Assembly: GCA_032000125.1 (NCBI GenBank)
Contig: DAMALH010000004.1
Span: forward strand, 91,836-155,835
DNA length: 64,000 nt
Reading direction: 5' to 3'
From: Dryocola sp032000125
Lineage (GTDB): Bacteria > Pseudomonadota > Gammaproteobacteria > Enterobacterales > Enterobacteriaceae
Both the position numbers and the translations under genes were made by a program. This document shows, in pieces, positions 33,149 through 41,846 of the stretch (position 1 is the first letter of the stretch; each line of letters starts with the position of its first letter). The notes below the pieces were generated by a model. That model worked only from the letters and a program-made list of their open reading frames with translations, was not told the DNA's origin and did no database searches.

Positions 33149-34936
33149 GTGTTTAACTCTCTTCGTACCAGAATTTTAGCTGTCACCGTGTTAATTGTCA
33201 TTGGGGCATTAACGATAAATACCCTTATCAATTATTCAATCAGTCGTTCCGCTAACATAAAAGCTATCAACAGCACGCTGACCTCACTGGCAGCAAGCCA
33301 CACAGCAACACTGAATCAGTGGATTGAAACCAAAGTTGCGCAAATTAATTCTCTTACGCCGCATGTAGCGGACGCCGATCCTGTTCCGCTGCTAACGCAG
33401 ATTGCTGCTGCCGGCAACTTTATGAGTGTGAATATTGGCTATCCGGATAAACGAATTATTTCGTCCGATCCAGCAGGGCTGCCGGAAGGGTTCGATCCAA
33501 CATCAAGACCCTGGTATATCCAGGCCGTACAGGCTAAAAAACCGATAGTGACAAATCCATTTATTGACGTCATTACGAATAAACTCATTGTCACCACTGC
33601 GGCTCCCCACATTGATAACGGGCAGGTGACAGGCGTAGTGGAGGGGGATATCAGCATGGATGAGGTGATTGCCAGCGTGCGCGCCATTCACCCCACGGAA
33701 GACAGTTTTGGCATGCTGCTGGATGCGGATGGCACGATCATCGCACACCGCGACCAGGCTTTAACGCTTAAACCCATTTCTGACATCGCAAAAACGCTTA
33801 ACCTTGCGCAATTGCTGGAGGCTAAAACTCCCCTTGAGGTCGATATTTTAGGGCGTTCAACCTATATGGTCGCGATGCCGGTGAAGGGCACCTCGTGGTT
33901 TATCGTTGTCGCTATGGATAAAGCGGAAGTTACCGCCAGCATGCGCTGGCTACTAATGATATCAATCGCCTCGTTGTTTGTGCTGATCGCGCTTACGGCA
34001 GGTATTGTCACTGTGATGACAAGACGCAGCATCGGTCCCCTGATTCGCGTGCGTGAAGCGATGGACTCCATTGCTCAGGGCACGGAAGATTTAACTCAAA
34101 GGCTTGAGGTCGACGGTAAGGACGAGGTGGCGCAGATTGCCAACGCGTTTAACCGCTTTGTGGATAAGCTTGCCGTAGTGATGAAATCGATTCGCGGTAG
34201 CAGCGAGGCCGTGCGCGTTTCGTCACAGGACATTGCCGCTGGCAATGTCGATCTTTCCTCACGCACCGACTCGGCTTCGGCAAGTTTGCAGCAAACTTCC
34301 GCGGCGCTTGAGCAGATTTCTTCAACCGTGGCGCTCTTTGCCAGCTCGTCTCGTGAGGCGAATACGGCGGTGCTGTCGGCCGCGCAGGTTGCGCGACGCG
34401 GTGGAGAATCCGTACGCGAGGTGATTCAGACCATGAATAGCATCGAAGCGGCCTCTGAGAAAATCGGCAACATCATCGGCGTGATTGACGGCATCGCGTT
34501 TCAGACCAATATCCTTGCGCTCAACGCCTCGGTGGAAGCTGCTCGCGCAGGTGAACAGGGCAGAGGTTTTGCGGTTGTTGCAAACGAAGTGCGTAATTTA
34601 GCAAGCCGCAGCGCAGAGGCCGCTAAGGAGATAAGAATGCTGGTGAATACCACGGTAACCAGCGTGTCGTCGGGGGCGAAACAGGTACATAACACCGGTG
34701 ATACGATGCAGGAAATCGTCGGCAGCGTCTCCTCGGTCACCACCCTGATGGCGGAAATTAATCAGGCGGCGGACGAACAGATGAAAGGCATTGCCGAGAT
34801 AAATGCGGCGGTGGCGCAACTGGACACCATGGTGCAACAGAACGCCGCGCTGGTGGAGGAATCCACCACTGCTTCAGCGGCCCTTACCGATCGGGCAAGC
34901 GAGCTTGCCGCTGCGGTAAACCAGTTCCGCCTTTAA
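33149..34936 (+). CDS. Methyl-accepting chemotaxis protein with double-Cache sensor
   Basis: A 595-residue chemoreceptor: TM1 at about 8-30, a periplasmic dCache_1 domain 31-265, TM2 at about 267-290, HAMP to about 345, then the signalling coiled coil with the hairpin tip GIAFQTNILALNASVEAARA around 450. The Cache domain contains FDPTSRPWY (Arg120, Trp122, Tyr123), PFID (Phe138, Asp140) and GDIS (Asp167). Their spacing equals that of the amino-acid-binding residues I recall for PctA, with Tyr replaced by Phe at 138. An amino acid or related amine ligand is therefore likely. The start is GTG. It ends in VNQFRL without the NWETF pentapeptide, so it would rely on Tar for adaptation by CheR/CheB. 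Confidence 0.9.
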   Translation: MFNSLRTRILAVTVLIVIGALTINTLINYSISRSANIKAINSTLTSLAASHTATLNQWIETKVAQINSLTPHVADADPVPLLTQIAAAGNFMSVNIGYPDKRIISSDPAGLPEGFDPTSRPWYIQAVQAKKPIVTNPFIDVITNKLIVTTAAPHIDNGQVTGVVEGDISMDEVIASVRAIHPTEDSFGMLLDADGTIIAHRDQALTLKPISDIAKTLNLAQLLEAKTPLEVDILGRSTYMVAMPVKGTSWFIVVAMDKAEVTASMRWLLMISIASLFVLIALTAGIVTVMTRRSIGPLIRVREAMDSIAQGTEDLTQRLEVDGKDEVAQIANAFNRFVDKLAVVMKSIRGSSEAVRVSSQDIAAGNVDLSSRTDSASASLQQTSAALEQISSTVALFASSSREANTAVLSAAQVARRGGESVREVIQTMNSIEAASEKIGNIIGVIDGIAFQTNILALNASVEAARAGEQGRGFAVVANEVRNLASRSAEAAKEIRMLVNTTVTSVSSGAKQVHNTGDTMQEIVGSVSSVTTLMAEINQAADEQMKGIAEINAAVAQLDTMVQQNAALVEESTTASAALTDRASELAAAVNQFRL

Positions 34937-34948
34937 GCACCCTTAAAG

Positions 34949-34969
34949 CCCGGCGCGAGCCGGGTTTTT
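34949..34969 (+). terminator. Terminator of the chemoreceptor gene
   Basis: CCCGGC and GCCGGG around a GCGA tetraloop, followed by TTTTT. Confidence 0.9.
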
Positions 34970-35018
34970 CATATCATGAAGGACGTTGCGCTGGCCGGAG
35001 CTTTATAGACATACCGGT

Positions 35019-35879
35019 TCAGAGAGTAAAAGGGAAACGCTGGCGGCTCGCCTTTCTGTACTGCAACGGCGTCTGGCCCATCATCTTTTTAAAACAGGTA
35101 ATAAAGTACGTCACTTCGCTGAATCCCACCGCCAGCGCAATTTCGTCGATGCTGTTTGCCGTGGTGCGCAACAAATCGCAACTGCGCTTTATTCTTCTCG
35201 TCAGCAAATATTCATGAAGGCTGCCGCCGGTCTGCTGGTGGAATACCCTTGAGGTATAGCTGCGCGACAGCCCCATCGCCCCAGCCAGCTCGGCGAGCGA
35301 AAACTTCCTGGAATAGTTAGCTTCGACCCAGCTCATCATGCGCGAGGCGGCCGTCTGTGGCTTTGGCGCCAGAGGCTGCGGCTGAGCGGGCAGAAAAGCC
35401 ATAATCTGCATCACCAGAAAAGCCACCTCGCAGGCCGGCGTCTGGCTGCTGGCCTCCAGCGTATCGAAGCGGGCCAGGATCGTTTCCATAAATTCCGCCC
35501 GTTCGCTTAAATCGTAAATCTGCGCGGGAACGTTGCTTGCCGCCAGCGCGGAAAACTGGGCCTGCTGGCGCGGAAAATCCTTCAGCGCGCCTTCCACTAC
35601 GGATTGTTCAATATGCATAGTGGTGCGGTGGTAATGATTTTTCTCGCTGTCATCAACGTGCACTTTGTGCAGGCGAAACGGCGGGAAAATAAACAGGCGA
35701 CCGGGGCGGGCGGTGTAATGCTGATTATCCACCACCACGATGCCGTACCCCTTTGAGATATAAAGCAGCTCAACGCACTGGTGCCAGTGGTAATAAGCCG
35801 CGCTCGACGACCACATGCGGTGAAAGGAAATCACCCGGCTGTCGAGGGTGATACGCTCAAGCAATTGGGATTCGCTCAT
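35019..35879 (-). CDS. AraC-family regulator of the uronate-oligosaccharide locus
   Basis: A 286-residue regulator. Residues about 15-110 are a cupin sensor (YHWHQCVELLYISKGYG; PGRLFIFPPFRLHKV), and the last 100 form the paired helix-turn-helix (FSLAELAGAMGLSRSYTSRVFHQQTGGSLHEYL; IDEIALAVGFSEVTYFITCFKK with GQTPLQYRK read in parts). It is divergent from the DUF2264-MFS-GH88 operon, the usual position of a local activator. The sensor His and Glu residues could bind a sugar. The inducer is presumably a product of that operon. Confidence 0.9.
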   Translation of the reverse strand: MSESQLLERITLDSRVISFHRMWSSSAAYYHWHQCVELLYISKGYGIVVVDNQHYTARPGRLFIFPPFRLHKVHVDDSEKNHYHRTTMHIEQSVVEGALKDFPRQQAQFSALAASNVPAQIYDLSERAEFMETILARFDTLEASSQTPACEVAFLVMQIMAFLPAQPQPLAPKPQTAASRMMSWVEANYSRKFSLAELAGAMGLSRSYTSRVFHQQTGGSLHEYLLTRRIKRSCDLLRTTANSIDEIALAVGFSEVTYFITCFKKMMGQTPLQYRKASRQRFPFTL

Positions 35880-35980
35880 TTTTCCTCAGGGCAACAGATT
35901 TAAGTTTTTACGCCACGGTTTGCAATTAATTACCGCCGCGCAACAAAAAATCCAGCAAAAATGAAATGGCGGTTTAATTT

Positions 35981-35996
35981 TGTGAGCGTGCTCACT
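35981..35996. promoter_or_regulatory. CRP site in the regulator/operon gap
   Basis: TGTGA, GCGTGC, TCACT: one base from a perfect CRP palindrome, between the divergent AraC gene and the catabolic operon. It suggests glucose control of the locus. Confidence 0.75.
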
Positions 35997-36106
35997 CGGC
36001 GCGGGATTTAAAAGGAACTACTCTTTGTTCCGACGTCAACGCCATCTCTGTAGAAGAGCCCAATAACAATAACTTACCTGATTCTCGTTATTGACGGGAG
36101 GACATC

Positions 36107-37951
36107 TTGCAACCTGAAAATATTACCCTGACAAATCCCCTGCATTCGCGAAATGCTGTCCGGCAGTGGGTTAATGAATTACTGAATGCCGTAACGCCAT
36201 ATTTTAAAAAAGATGCCAGCCGCGTGGATCTCGCCAATTTTACGGCGCATTACGGGCAGCGGGTGGCGAATATGGAAACTTTTTCACGGCTGCTGTGGGG
36301 CGTCACGCCTTTACTCGCCGGCGGCAGCGAGCCGGAACAGTTCTCCTTCTATATTCAGGCCATTAAAAACGGCACCAGCCCACAGCATGCGGACTACTGG
36401 GGAGAAGCAGCGCCCTTTGATCAGCGTATTGTGGAGATGGCCGCCTATGGCTTGCTGCTGGCGCTGGCCCACGAGAAGGTGCTGGCGCATTTTAACGAGC
36501 AGGAAAAAGCGAATCTCTGGCGCTGGCTGAAACAGAGCGAAGAGCAGGCAATCCCGGACAATAACTGGCACTTCTTCCCGATTCTGGTGCAGGTCGGTTT
36601 CGGGCGGGCAGGGATGCAAACCAATCCGCAGGCGCTGGAAAAGCATTTCGCCGCTATGGAGCAATATTACCTGGGCGAAGGCTGGTATTCCGACGGGCCG
36701 GGTCGGCCGCGCGATTACTACATCTCCATGGGCTTTCACTTCTATGGACTGATCTACGCGAAGCTGATGGCGGAAATCGATCCGCAGCGCAGCGCCGAGT
36801 TACGGCGCCGTGCAACGCTGTTTGCCGCCGACTTTATTCATTTTTTTGCCCCGGACGGAGCGGCTATTCCGTTTGGCCGCAGCCTGACGTACCGCTTTGC
36901 CCAGGCCGCATTCTGGAGCGCCGCGGCTTTTGCCGGGCTGGAGGTCTATTCGCCGGGCGTCATTAAGGGGATCGTCCTGCGGCATTTACGCTGGTGGCTC
37001 AAACAGCCGCTGTTCGACAGGGATGGCGTACTGAGCGTGGGGTTCAGCTATCCGAACCTTATTATGGCAGAGGATTACAACGCGCCGGGCTCTCCTTACT
37101 GGGCGCTGAAAACCATGCTGGTGCTGGCGCTGGGCGAGGAAGATGCCTTCTGGCAGGCGCAGGAATTACCGCTGCCGGAGCTTGCGGCCATACACAGCGT
37201 TCCGCAGGCCGATCAGATCCTGGTCCATCAGGCCGATCACTTATGGATGCTCACCTCCGGCCAGCTTGAGCTGAACAACTTTGTTAATACCGAAGCCAAA
37301 TACTGCAAGTTTGCCTATTCAACCCGCTACGGATTTACCGTTGAGCGAGGCCGTTACGGGCTGGCGCATGCCGCTGCGGATTCAATGCTGCTGCTGGCCG
37401 AAAAAGATAACTACTGGCGCGGGCGGCGAGACTGCACGTCCGTCAGGACGGCGGACGAGATGATTTACAGCCGCTGGCAGCCCTGGCATGACGTGACTAT
37501 CGATACCTGGCTGCTGCCGTTAGGTGACTGGCAGGTACGCGTGCATCACATCAATTCAGCGCGCAGCCTCGATACGGCGGAGGGGGGCTTTAGCCTGCCG
37601 AACCGTCCGCAGCCGTTGGCTGAAAGCGGGCAGGCCCGCTGCCGACTCACCACGTCAACGGATACCAGCGCGATTTTCTGCCTCAGTGCCGATCCTCGTC
37701 GCGGCGAACAGGTCTTAACGCCGCCAAACAGCAACCTTTTATTTGCCGAACGGGCGGCCGTTCCGCTGCTGTGCGGCGAGCTGACGGCAGGGAAAAGTTT
37801 GCTGATAAGCGCAGTCTGGGCGGGTAACCCGGCGGACTTCAGCGCAAGGCTTTGCCCGCAGGCCATCATCCGCGATGACGTTGTGCGCCTCGTGACGGCT
37901 GATTATGAAAAACGTCTGTCCCTGACCGCTTTGCCGGAGATATCCCTATGA
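36107..37951 (+). CDS. DUF2264 family protein, probable glycoside hydrolase
   Basis: A 614-residue protein of the DUF2264 family with no signal peptide, so cytoplasmic. The N-terminal 350 residues look like an alpha/alpha-barrel rich in Trp and aromatic residues (NNWHFFPILVQVGFGRAG; GWYSDGPGRPRDYYISMGFH; GAAIPFGRSLTYRFAQAAFW), and a beta-rich C-terminal part follows. Some members have, as I recall, been assigned to a beta-glucuronidase family (GH154). The start is TTG with GGGAGG at good distance. The stop overlaps the transporter start by four bases. Its linkage to GH88 fits cleavage of uronic-acid oligosaccharides. The exact bond is unknown. Confidence 0.82.
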   Translation: MQPENITLTNPLHSRNAVRQWVNELLNAVTPYFKKDASRVDLANFTAHYGQRVANMETFSRLLWGVTPLLAGGSEPEQFSFYIQAIKNGTSPQHADYWGEAAPFDQRIVEMAAYGLLLALAHEKVLAHFNEQEKANLWRWLKQSEEQAIPDNNWHFFPILVQVGFGRAGMQTNPQALEKHFAAMEQYYLGEGWYSDGPGRPRDYYISMGFHFYGLIYAKLMAEIDPQRSAELRRRATLFAADFIHFFAPDGAAIPFGRSLTYRFAQAAFWSAAAFAGLEVYSPGVIKGIVLRHLRWWLKQPLFDRDGVLSVGFSYPNLIMAEDYNAPGSPYWALKTMLVLALGEEDAFWQAQELPLPELAAIHSVPQADQILVHQADHLWMLTSGQLELNNFVNTEAKYCKFAYSTRYGFTVERGRYGLAHAAADSMLLLAEKDNYWRGRRDCTSVRTADEMIYSRWQPWHDVTIDTWLLPLGDWQVRVHHINSARSLDTAEGGFSLPNRPQPLAESGQARCRLTTSTDTSAIFCLSADPRRGEQVLTPPNSNLLFAERAAVPLLCGELTAGKSLLISAVWAGNPADFSARLCPQAIIRDDVVRLVTADYEKRLSLTALPEISL

Positions 37952-39228
37952 CGACTACCACGCCTGTGCGCAGCGCGCAGTTTAAAATGAGCGGTTTTAT
38001 CTTTCTCTACTTCTTCACCTGGTCGTCAAGCTTTGGGCTTTATGCCCTGTGGCTGAGCCAGAAGGTTGGCCTGGACAGCATCACCATCGGCAGCGTTTTC
38101 GCCATCAACGGCGTATTCGCCGTTATCTTAAAGCCGGTTTATGGCTATATCCTGGACAAAATCGGTATGAGCAAATGGCTGCTCTATTTTGTCTGCATCA
38201 TCTCGGCCCTGATGGCGCCGTTCTTCGTCGGCGTTTATCAACCGCTGCTGCTAAGTCACACCACGGCAGGGATAATTATCGGGGCGCTTTATCTCAGCCT
38301 CGGCTGGTACGCGGGCGTTGCCGCTTCCGAATCCTACGCCGACCGTTTTAGCCGCCTGTACGGGCTGGAGTTTGGCCGCATTCGTATGTGGGGATCGCTC
38401 GGCTGGGCGGTGGCCGCCTCGGTTTCCGGCTTGCTGTTTAATTTCACCCCGCTGGCGAACTTCCTCGTCAGCAGCACAACCTCGGTACTGATGCTGCTGG
38501 TGCTAATCAGCCTGAAAATCGGCGATGAGCAACTGCGTAATAACAGCGTCATTTCGGCGAACAAAATTGTCTTTGCCGACGTGCTGACGCTGCTGAAAAA
38601 CCGCAAGTTCTGGATGTTCAGCCTGTATGTTGCGGGGGTAGCGTGGATGATGTTCGTCGCCGAGCAGCAGTTCCCGCGTTACTTCGTTTCTTTTTTCGAT
38701 ACCAAAGAACAGGGCAACGCCTGGTACGGCTACCTGAGCACCATACAGTCCGGTACCGAGTTTGTGATGATGATGTTTATCCCGCTGTTGGTTAACTACT
38801 ACGGCGCGAAGCGCGGACTGCTGCTGTGCGGATGCGTGGTGGGCGCGCGCCTGATTGCCTCAGGGCTGACGACCGACCCGGTGGTTATCTCCGTTATCAA
38901 GCCGCTTTACGGCATTGAGATCTCGCTGCTGCTGATCTCGGTTTTCAAATATATCGCCGAGCATTTCCATAAGAAGATTAACGCCACCATGTATCTGCTG
39001 GGCTATCAGGCGATGATTTATGTCGGCTCGGTGGTGATTGCGCCTCCGGCAGGCTACCTGTACGACAAAATCGGCTTTGAGCACACCTACCTGCTGATGG
39101 GCTGTTGCGCGCTGCTGTTTACCTTCATTTCCGCCTTCACGCTTTCGCGCTGCCGGTCGAAACGCGACGAGTCGCGATCTTTTTCCCCGGCGCTGGACGC
39201 CGCCCCGGTTGAACCCGCCAAACACTGA
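37948..39228 (+). CDS. MFS oligosaccharide/proton symporter (LacY-like family)
   Basis: A 426-residue transporter with twelve predicted spans, of the oligosaccharide:H+ symporter family that includes LacY, RafB and CscB. Characteristic parts are FYFFTWSSSFGLYALWLSQ-like helix 1 (IFLYFFTWSSSFGLYALWL), KPVYGYILDKIGMSKWLLYF (motif A) and FGRIRMWGSLGWAVAAS, the LacY-like FxRxRxxGSxGWA motif. It probably imports the disaccharide or oligosaccharide that the flanking hydrolases act on. It overlaps the DUF2264 stop, and the next gene begins 13 bp after its own stop. Confidence 0.9.
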   Translation: MTTTTPVRSAQFKMSGFIFLYFFTWSSSFGLYALWLSQKVGLDSITIGSVFAINGVFAVILKPVYGYILDKIGMSKWLLYFVCIISALMAPFFVGVYQPLLLSHTTAGIIIGALYLSLGWYAGVAASESYADRFSRLYGLEFGRIRMWGSLGWAVAASVSGLLFNFTPLANFLVSSTTSVLMLLVLISLKIGDEQLRNNSVISANKIVFADVLTLLKNRKFWMFSLYVAGVAWMMFVAEQQFPRYFVSFFDTKEQGNAWYGYLSTIQSGTEFVMMMFIPLLVNYYGAKRGLLLCGCVVGARLIASGLTTDPVVISVIKPLYGIEISLLLISVFKYIAEHFHKKINATMYLLGYQAMIYVGSVVIAPPAGYLYDKIGFEHTYLLMGCCALLFTFISAFTLSRCRSKRDESRSFSPALDAAPVEPAKH

Positions 39229-39241
39229 TTCAGGAGTTGTT

Positions 39242-40432
39242 ATGACCAAGATAGTCACTACCGAAGCCCTGCGCCCCGTTGAGCTGTATCAGGTCGACAG
39301 GCTACGGCTTCGCCACAGGCTCGACGAGGCGCTGGCCCGCGTCACGCACAAGCTTGATAAAAACATCGTTGCCTTTGGCGATAAATTTCCCGGTGAAGCC
39401 TGCGAAAAGGGAGTCTGGCCGCGCACTGAAAATGTGGAATGGACCACCAGCTTCTGGCCGGGCCAGCTATGGCTCGCCTGGGAAATGACGGGTGAGGAGA
39501 AATACCGCGCAGCGGCCGAGCGCTATCTGCCTTCGTTTGCCGAACGTATCGAGAAACGCATTGATACCGCCACGCACGACCTTGGCTTTTTATATTCGCT
39601 CTCCTGCGTGAGCGCATGGCGGCTGACCGGCAACGAAGCCGCCCGGAAATCGGCGCTACAGGCGGCGGATATCCTGATGGAACGCTTCAATCCCGTGGCG
39701 AAAATTATCCAGGCCTGGGGGGATTTAAACGATCCGGAGCAGCGGGGAAGAATGATCATCGACTGCAATATGAACCTGCCGCTGCTGTACTGGGCCAGCG
39801 AGCAAACCGGCGACGAGCGCTATGCGCAGGCGGCGACCGCGCATGCGGAACAGGCGGCGAAGCACATCGTTCGCGAGGATGCATCGACGTATCACACCTT
39901 TTATATGGATGTGAAAACCGGCGAACCTCGCTTTGGCAATACGCACCAGGGCTACAGCGATACCTCCTGCTGGTCGCGCGGGCAGGCGTGGGGGATTTAT
40001 GGTTTCCTGCTCAGCTATTTGCATACCGGCGATAAAAGTATGGTGGAACTGTCGCGCAGCCTCGCGCATTACTTTATTAACCGCCTGCCGGAAGATGACG
40101 TTTGCCACTGGGATCTGGCGCTGCTGGGCACCGATGCGGTTCGTGACAGTTCGGCGGCAGCGATTGCGGCCTGCGGCCTGCTGGAGCTGGTAAAAATTCT
40201 GCCGACGCTTGATGAGCACCGTGCGCACTATGAAGAGATGGCGCTGCGTATTGTGCTATCGCTAACCGAAAACTATCTGGCAGGGGACGAGGAACCAACC
40301 GAAGGGTTACTCAAACACTCGGTTTATCACATGGCGAGCGGAAAAGGGGTCGATCAGTGCTGTAGCTGGGGCGACTACTTCTACCTTGAAGCGCTGGCGC
40401 GTTTACGCCAGGTCTGGTATCCCTACTGGTAA
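39242..40432 (+). CDS. Glycoside hydrolase family 88, unsaturated glucuronyl hydrolase
   Basis: A 396-residue cytoplasmic enzyme of the GH88 alpha/alpha-barrel family. Markers are VEWTTSFWPGQLWLAWE, DLGFLYSLSCVSAWRLT with the conserved Asp, IIDCNMNLPLLYWAS with the catalytic-type Asp, and WSRGQAWGIYGFLLSYLHTGD. GH88 enzymes hydrate and release 4,5-unsaturated glucuronic acid from oligosaccharides produced by polysaccharide lyases acting on glycosaminoglycans, gellan, xanthan or similar polymers. ATG at 39242 is chosen because CAGGAG lies just before it and an upstream in-frame ATG is inside the transporter gene. No lyase gene is present here, so the cell may scavenge products made by others. 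Confidence 0.92.
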   Translation: MTKIVTTEALRPVELYQVDRLRLRHRLDEALARVTHKLDKNIVAFGDKFPGEACEKGVWPRTENVEWTTSFWPGQLWLAWEMTGEEKYRAAAERYLPSFAERIEKRIDTATHDLGFLYSLSCVSAWRLTGNEAARKSALQAADILMERFNPVAKIIQAWGDLNDPEQRGRMIIDCNMNLPLLYWASEQTGDERYAQAATAHAEQAAKHIVREDASTYHTFYMDVKTGEPRFGNTHQGYSDTSCWSRGQAWGIYGFLLSYLHTGDKSMVELSRSLAHYFINRLPEDDVCHWDLALLGTDAVRDSSAAAIAACGLLELVKILPTLDEHRAHYEEMALRIVLSLTENYLAGDEEPTEGLLKHSVYHMASGKGVDQCCSWGDYFYLEALARLRQVWYPYW

Positions 40433-40455
40433 TTTTTTGCGCAAAGGAGAGCCGC

Positions 40456-41013
40456 ATGAAAAGCGTCGCCGTACTGCTGGCCCCCGGTTTTGAAGAGGGG
40501 GAAGCCATTATCACCATTGATATTTTACGCAGGCTGGAGATTAACGTTCAGACCATTTCCTGCGTGGAAACGCGCGAGGTGGTGAGCTATCACGCAATCT
40601 CTGTGATGGCAGATACCACCCTGAGCGAAAGCTTTGATACCACCTTTGACGCCGTTGTTCTACCGGGAGGGCCCGAAGGCAGCCTGTTCCTCGCCAAAAG
40701 CGCGAACGTGATTGAGTTTGTGCGCCGCCACGACGAACGGGGGAAATTTATCTGCCCGGTCTGCTCCGCCGCCGCTCGCGTGCTGGGCGGTAACGGCCTG
40801 CTTAAAGGGCGTCGCTACGTCTGTTCCGGTGATTTGTGGCAGCAGGTCACGGACGGGGTGTATGTCGATGCCGATGTCGTTGAGGACGGTAACCTGATTA
40901 GCGGAAAAGGGCTTGGGAAAATCTTTGATTTTGCCTTCACCCTTGCCGCGCGTCTTGAAGGGGATGAGGCTCCCGCGCGGGATCACGCGGAGCATATTTA
41001 TTATCCATGGTGA
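40456..41013 (+). CDS. DJ-1/PfpI-family protein
   Basis: A 185-residue DJ-1 fold protein: VAVLLAPGFEEGEAIITIDIL with the acidic Glu next to the active site, DAVVLPGGPEGSLFL, and the nucleophile elbow in ICPVCSAAARVL with the conserved Cys. It ends with IFDFAFTLAARLEG as in YajL-like members. Such proteins act as glyoxalases, deglycases or redox chaperones; the reaction here is not known. It follows GH88 by 23 bp with AAAGGAG before the ATG, so it belongs to the operon. A role with reactive keto-uronates is possible but unproven. Confidence 0.85.
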   Translation: MKSVAVLLAPGFEEGEAIITIDILRRLEINVQTISCVETREVVSYHAISVMADTTLSESFDTTFDAVVLPGGPEGSLFLAKSANVIEFVRRHDERGKFICPVCSAAARVLGGNGLLKGRRYVCSGDLWQQVTDGVYVDADVVEDGNLISGKGLGKIFDFAFTLAARLEGDEAPARDHAEHIYYPW

Positions 41014-41071
41014 CGGATAGCCCGGCCGGGGCAGTCGTTTCTATACTTACTCTTTTAACGAGGAGAAAGAA

Positions 41072-41572
41072 ATGGCGGCTGAACTGAAAACGCTGGCTCT
41101 GAACCAGGCGAGCGGCGGCGTGCCAAACAGCGCGCTGCCGCTTGTGCTCTATCATCATGTCTTGCAAGAAGGAGATCTCGCCGAGGCTTTCGAAGGCCTG
41201 TTTGCCAGCAACGGCTGGCCTCCGCGCTGGCGCTATCCCGTCTTTACCTACACGCATTTTCATTCCAATACGCACGAGGTGCTGGGCGTTTTCGCGGGCA
41301 GGGCGAAAATTCAGTTTGGCGGCGAAAGCGGCCCGGTGGTTGAGATCGCTCGCGGCGATGCCGTGCTGATACCGGCGGGCGTCGGGCACAAGCAAATCGA
41401 GGCTTCAGAAGATTTCATGTGCGTGGGGGCCTACCCAGACGGTTTCTCGCCGGATAAGTACCTTGACCAGCCAGGGCAGCTTGCGGAAGTGAAGGAAAAT
41501 ATCGCGAAAGTGCCTGAACCGGATAAGGACCCGGTAACGGGAAGCGCAGAAGGAATAAATTCGCTGTGGTAG
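41072..41572 (+). CDS. Cupin-domain protein (YjlB-like)
   Basis: A 166-residue single cupin. The first motif is YTHFHSNTHEVLGVFAGRAK (His, His, Glu as metal ligands) and the second is GDAVLIPAGVGHKQIEAS. The family is usually called YjlB-like, with no fixed function; some cupins near uronate genes are isomerases such as KdgF. GAGGAGA precedes the ATG. It lies 58 bp after the DJ-1-like gene, probably as the last gene of the operon. A role on a keto-uronate is possible by context only. Confidence 0.82.
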   Translation: MAAELKTLALNQASGGVPNSALPLVLYHHVLQEGDLAEAFEGLFASNGWPPRWRYPVFTYTHFHSNTHEVLGVFAGRAKIQFGGESGPVVEIARGDAVLIPAGVGHKQIEASEDFMCVGAYPDGFSPDKYLDQPGQLAEVKENIAKVPEPDKDPVTGSAEGINSLW

Positions 41573-41660
41573 CCGCAGCCAGACCGCAGGGACGCGCTGG
41601 CTGACCTTATGGATAATCCTGCTAATTAGTGTTGAATTCATCATACATATCTGCCGCGCT

Positions 41661-41743
41661 TTATGGCTAAATTTGCTAAATCCATGCACGACTTTACTGT
41701 AATTCTGCGGTGTGATTTTGCTCTCCTATGGATTATTAATTTC
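41661..41743 (+). promoter_or_regulatory. araFGH control region: AraC half-sites and a CRP-like half-site
   Basis: TATGGC-N7-GCTA at 41661-41677 matches the AraC half-site consensus (TATGGA-N7-GCTA) at all but one defined base. A weaker copy, TATGGA-N7-TTTC, is at 41727-41743. Between them is TGTGA-N6-TCTCC (41711-41726), a CRP-like site good on one half only. The arrangement fits arabinose and cAMP control. Confidence 0.6.
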
Positions 41744-41846
41744 CCGCTAAAACTTACTCCAGCTCGGGTTGTAAAAACCGCTGATGCTAAAAGCTTGTTT
41801 TAAATCGACCTTACCTTACGAATAAAAAAATCGATCTGGAGTACGC

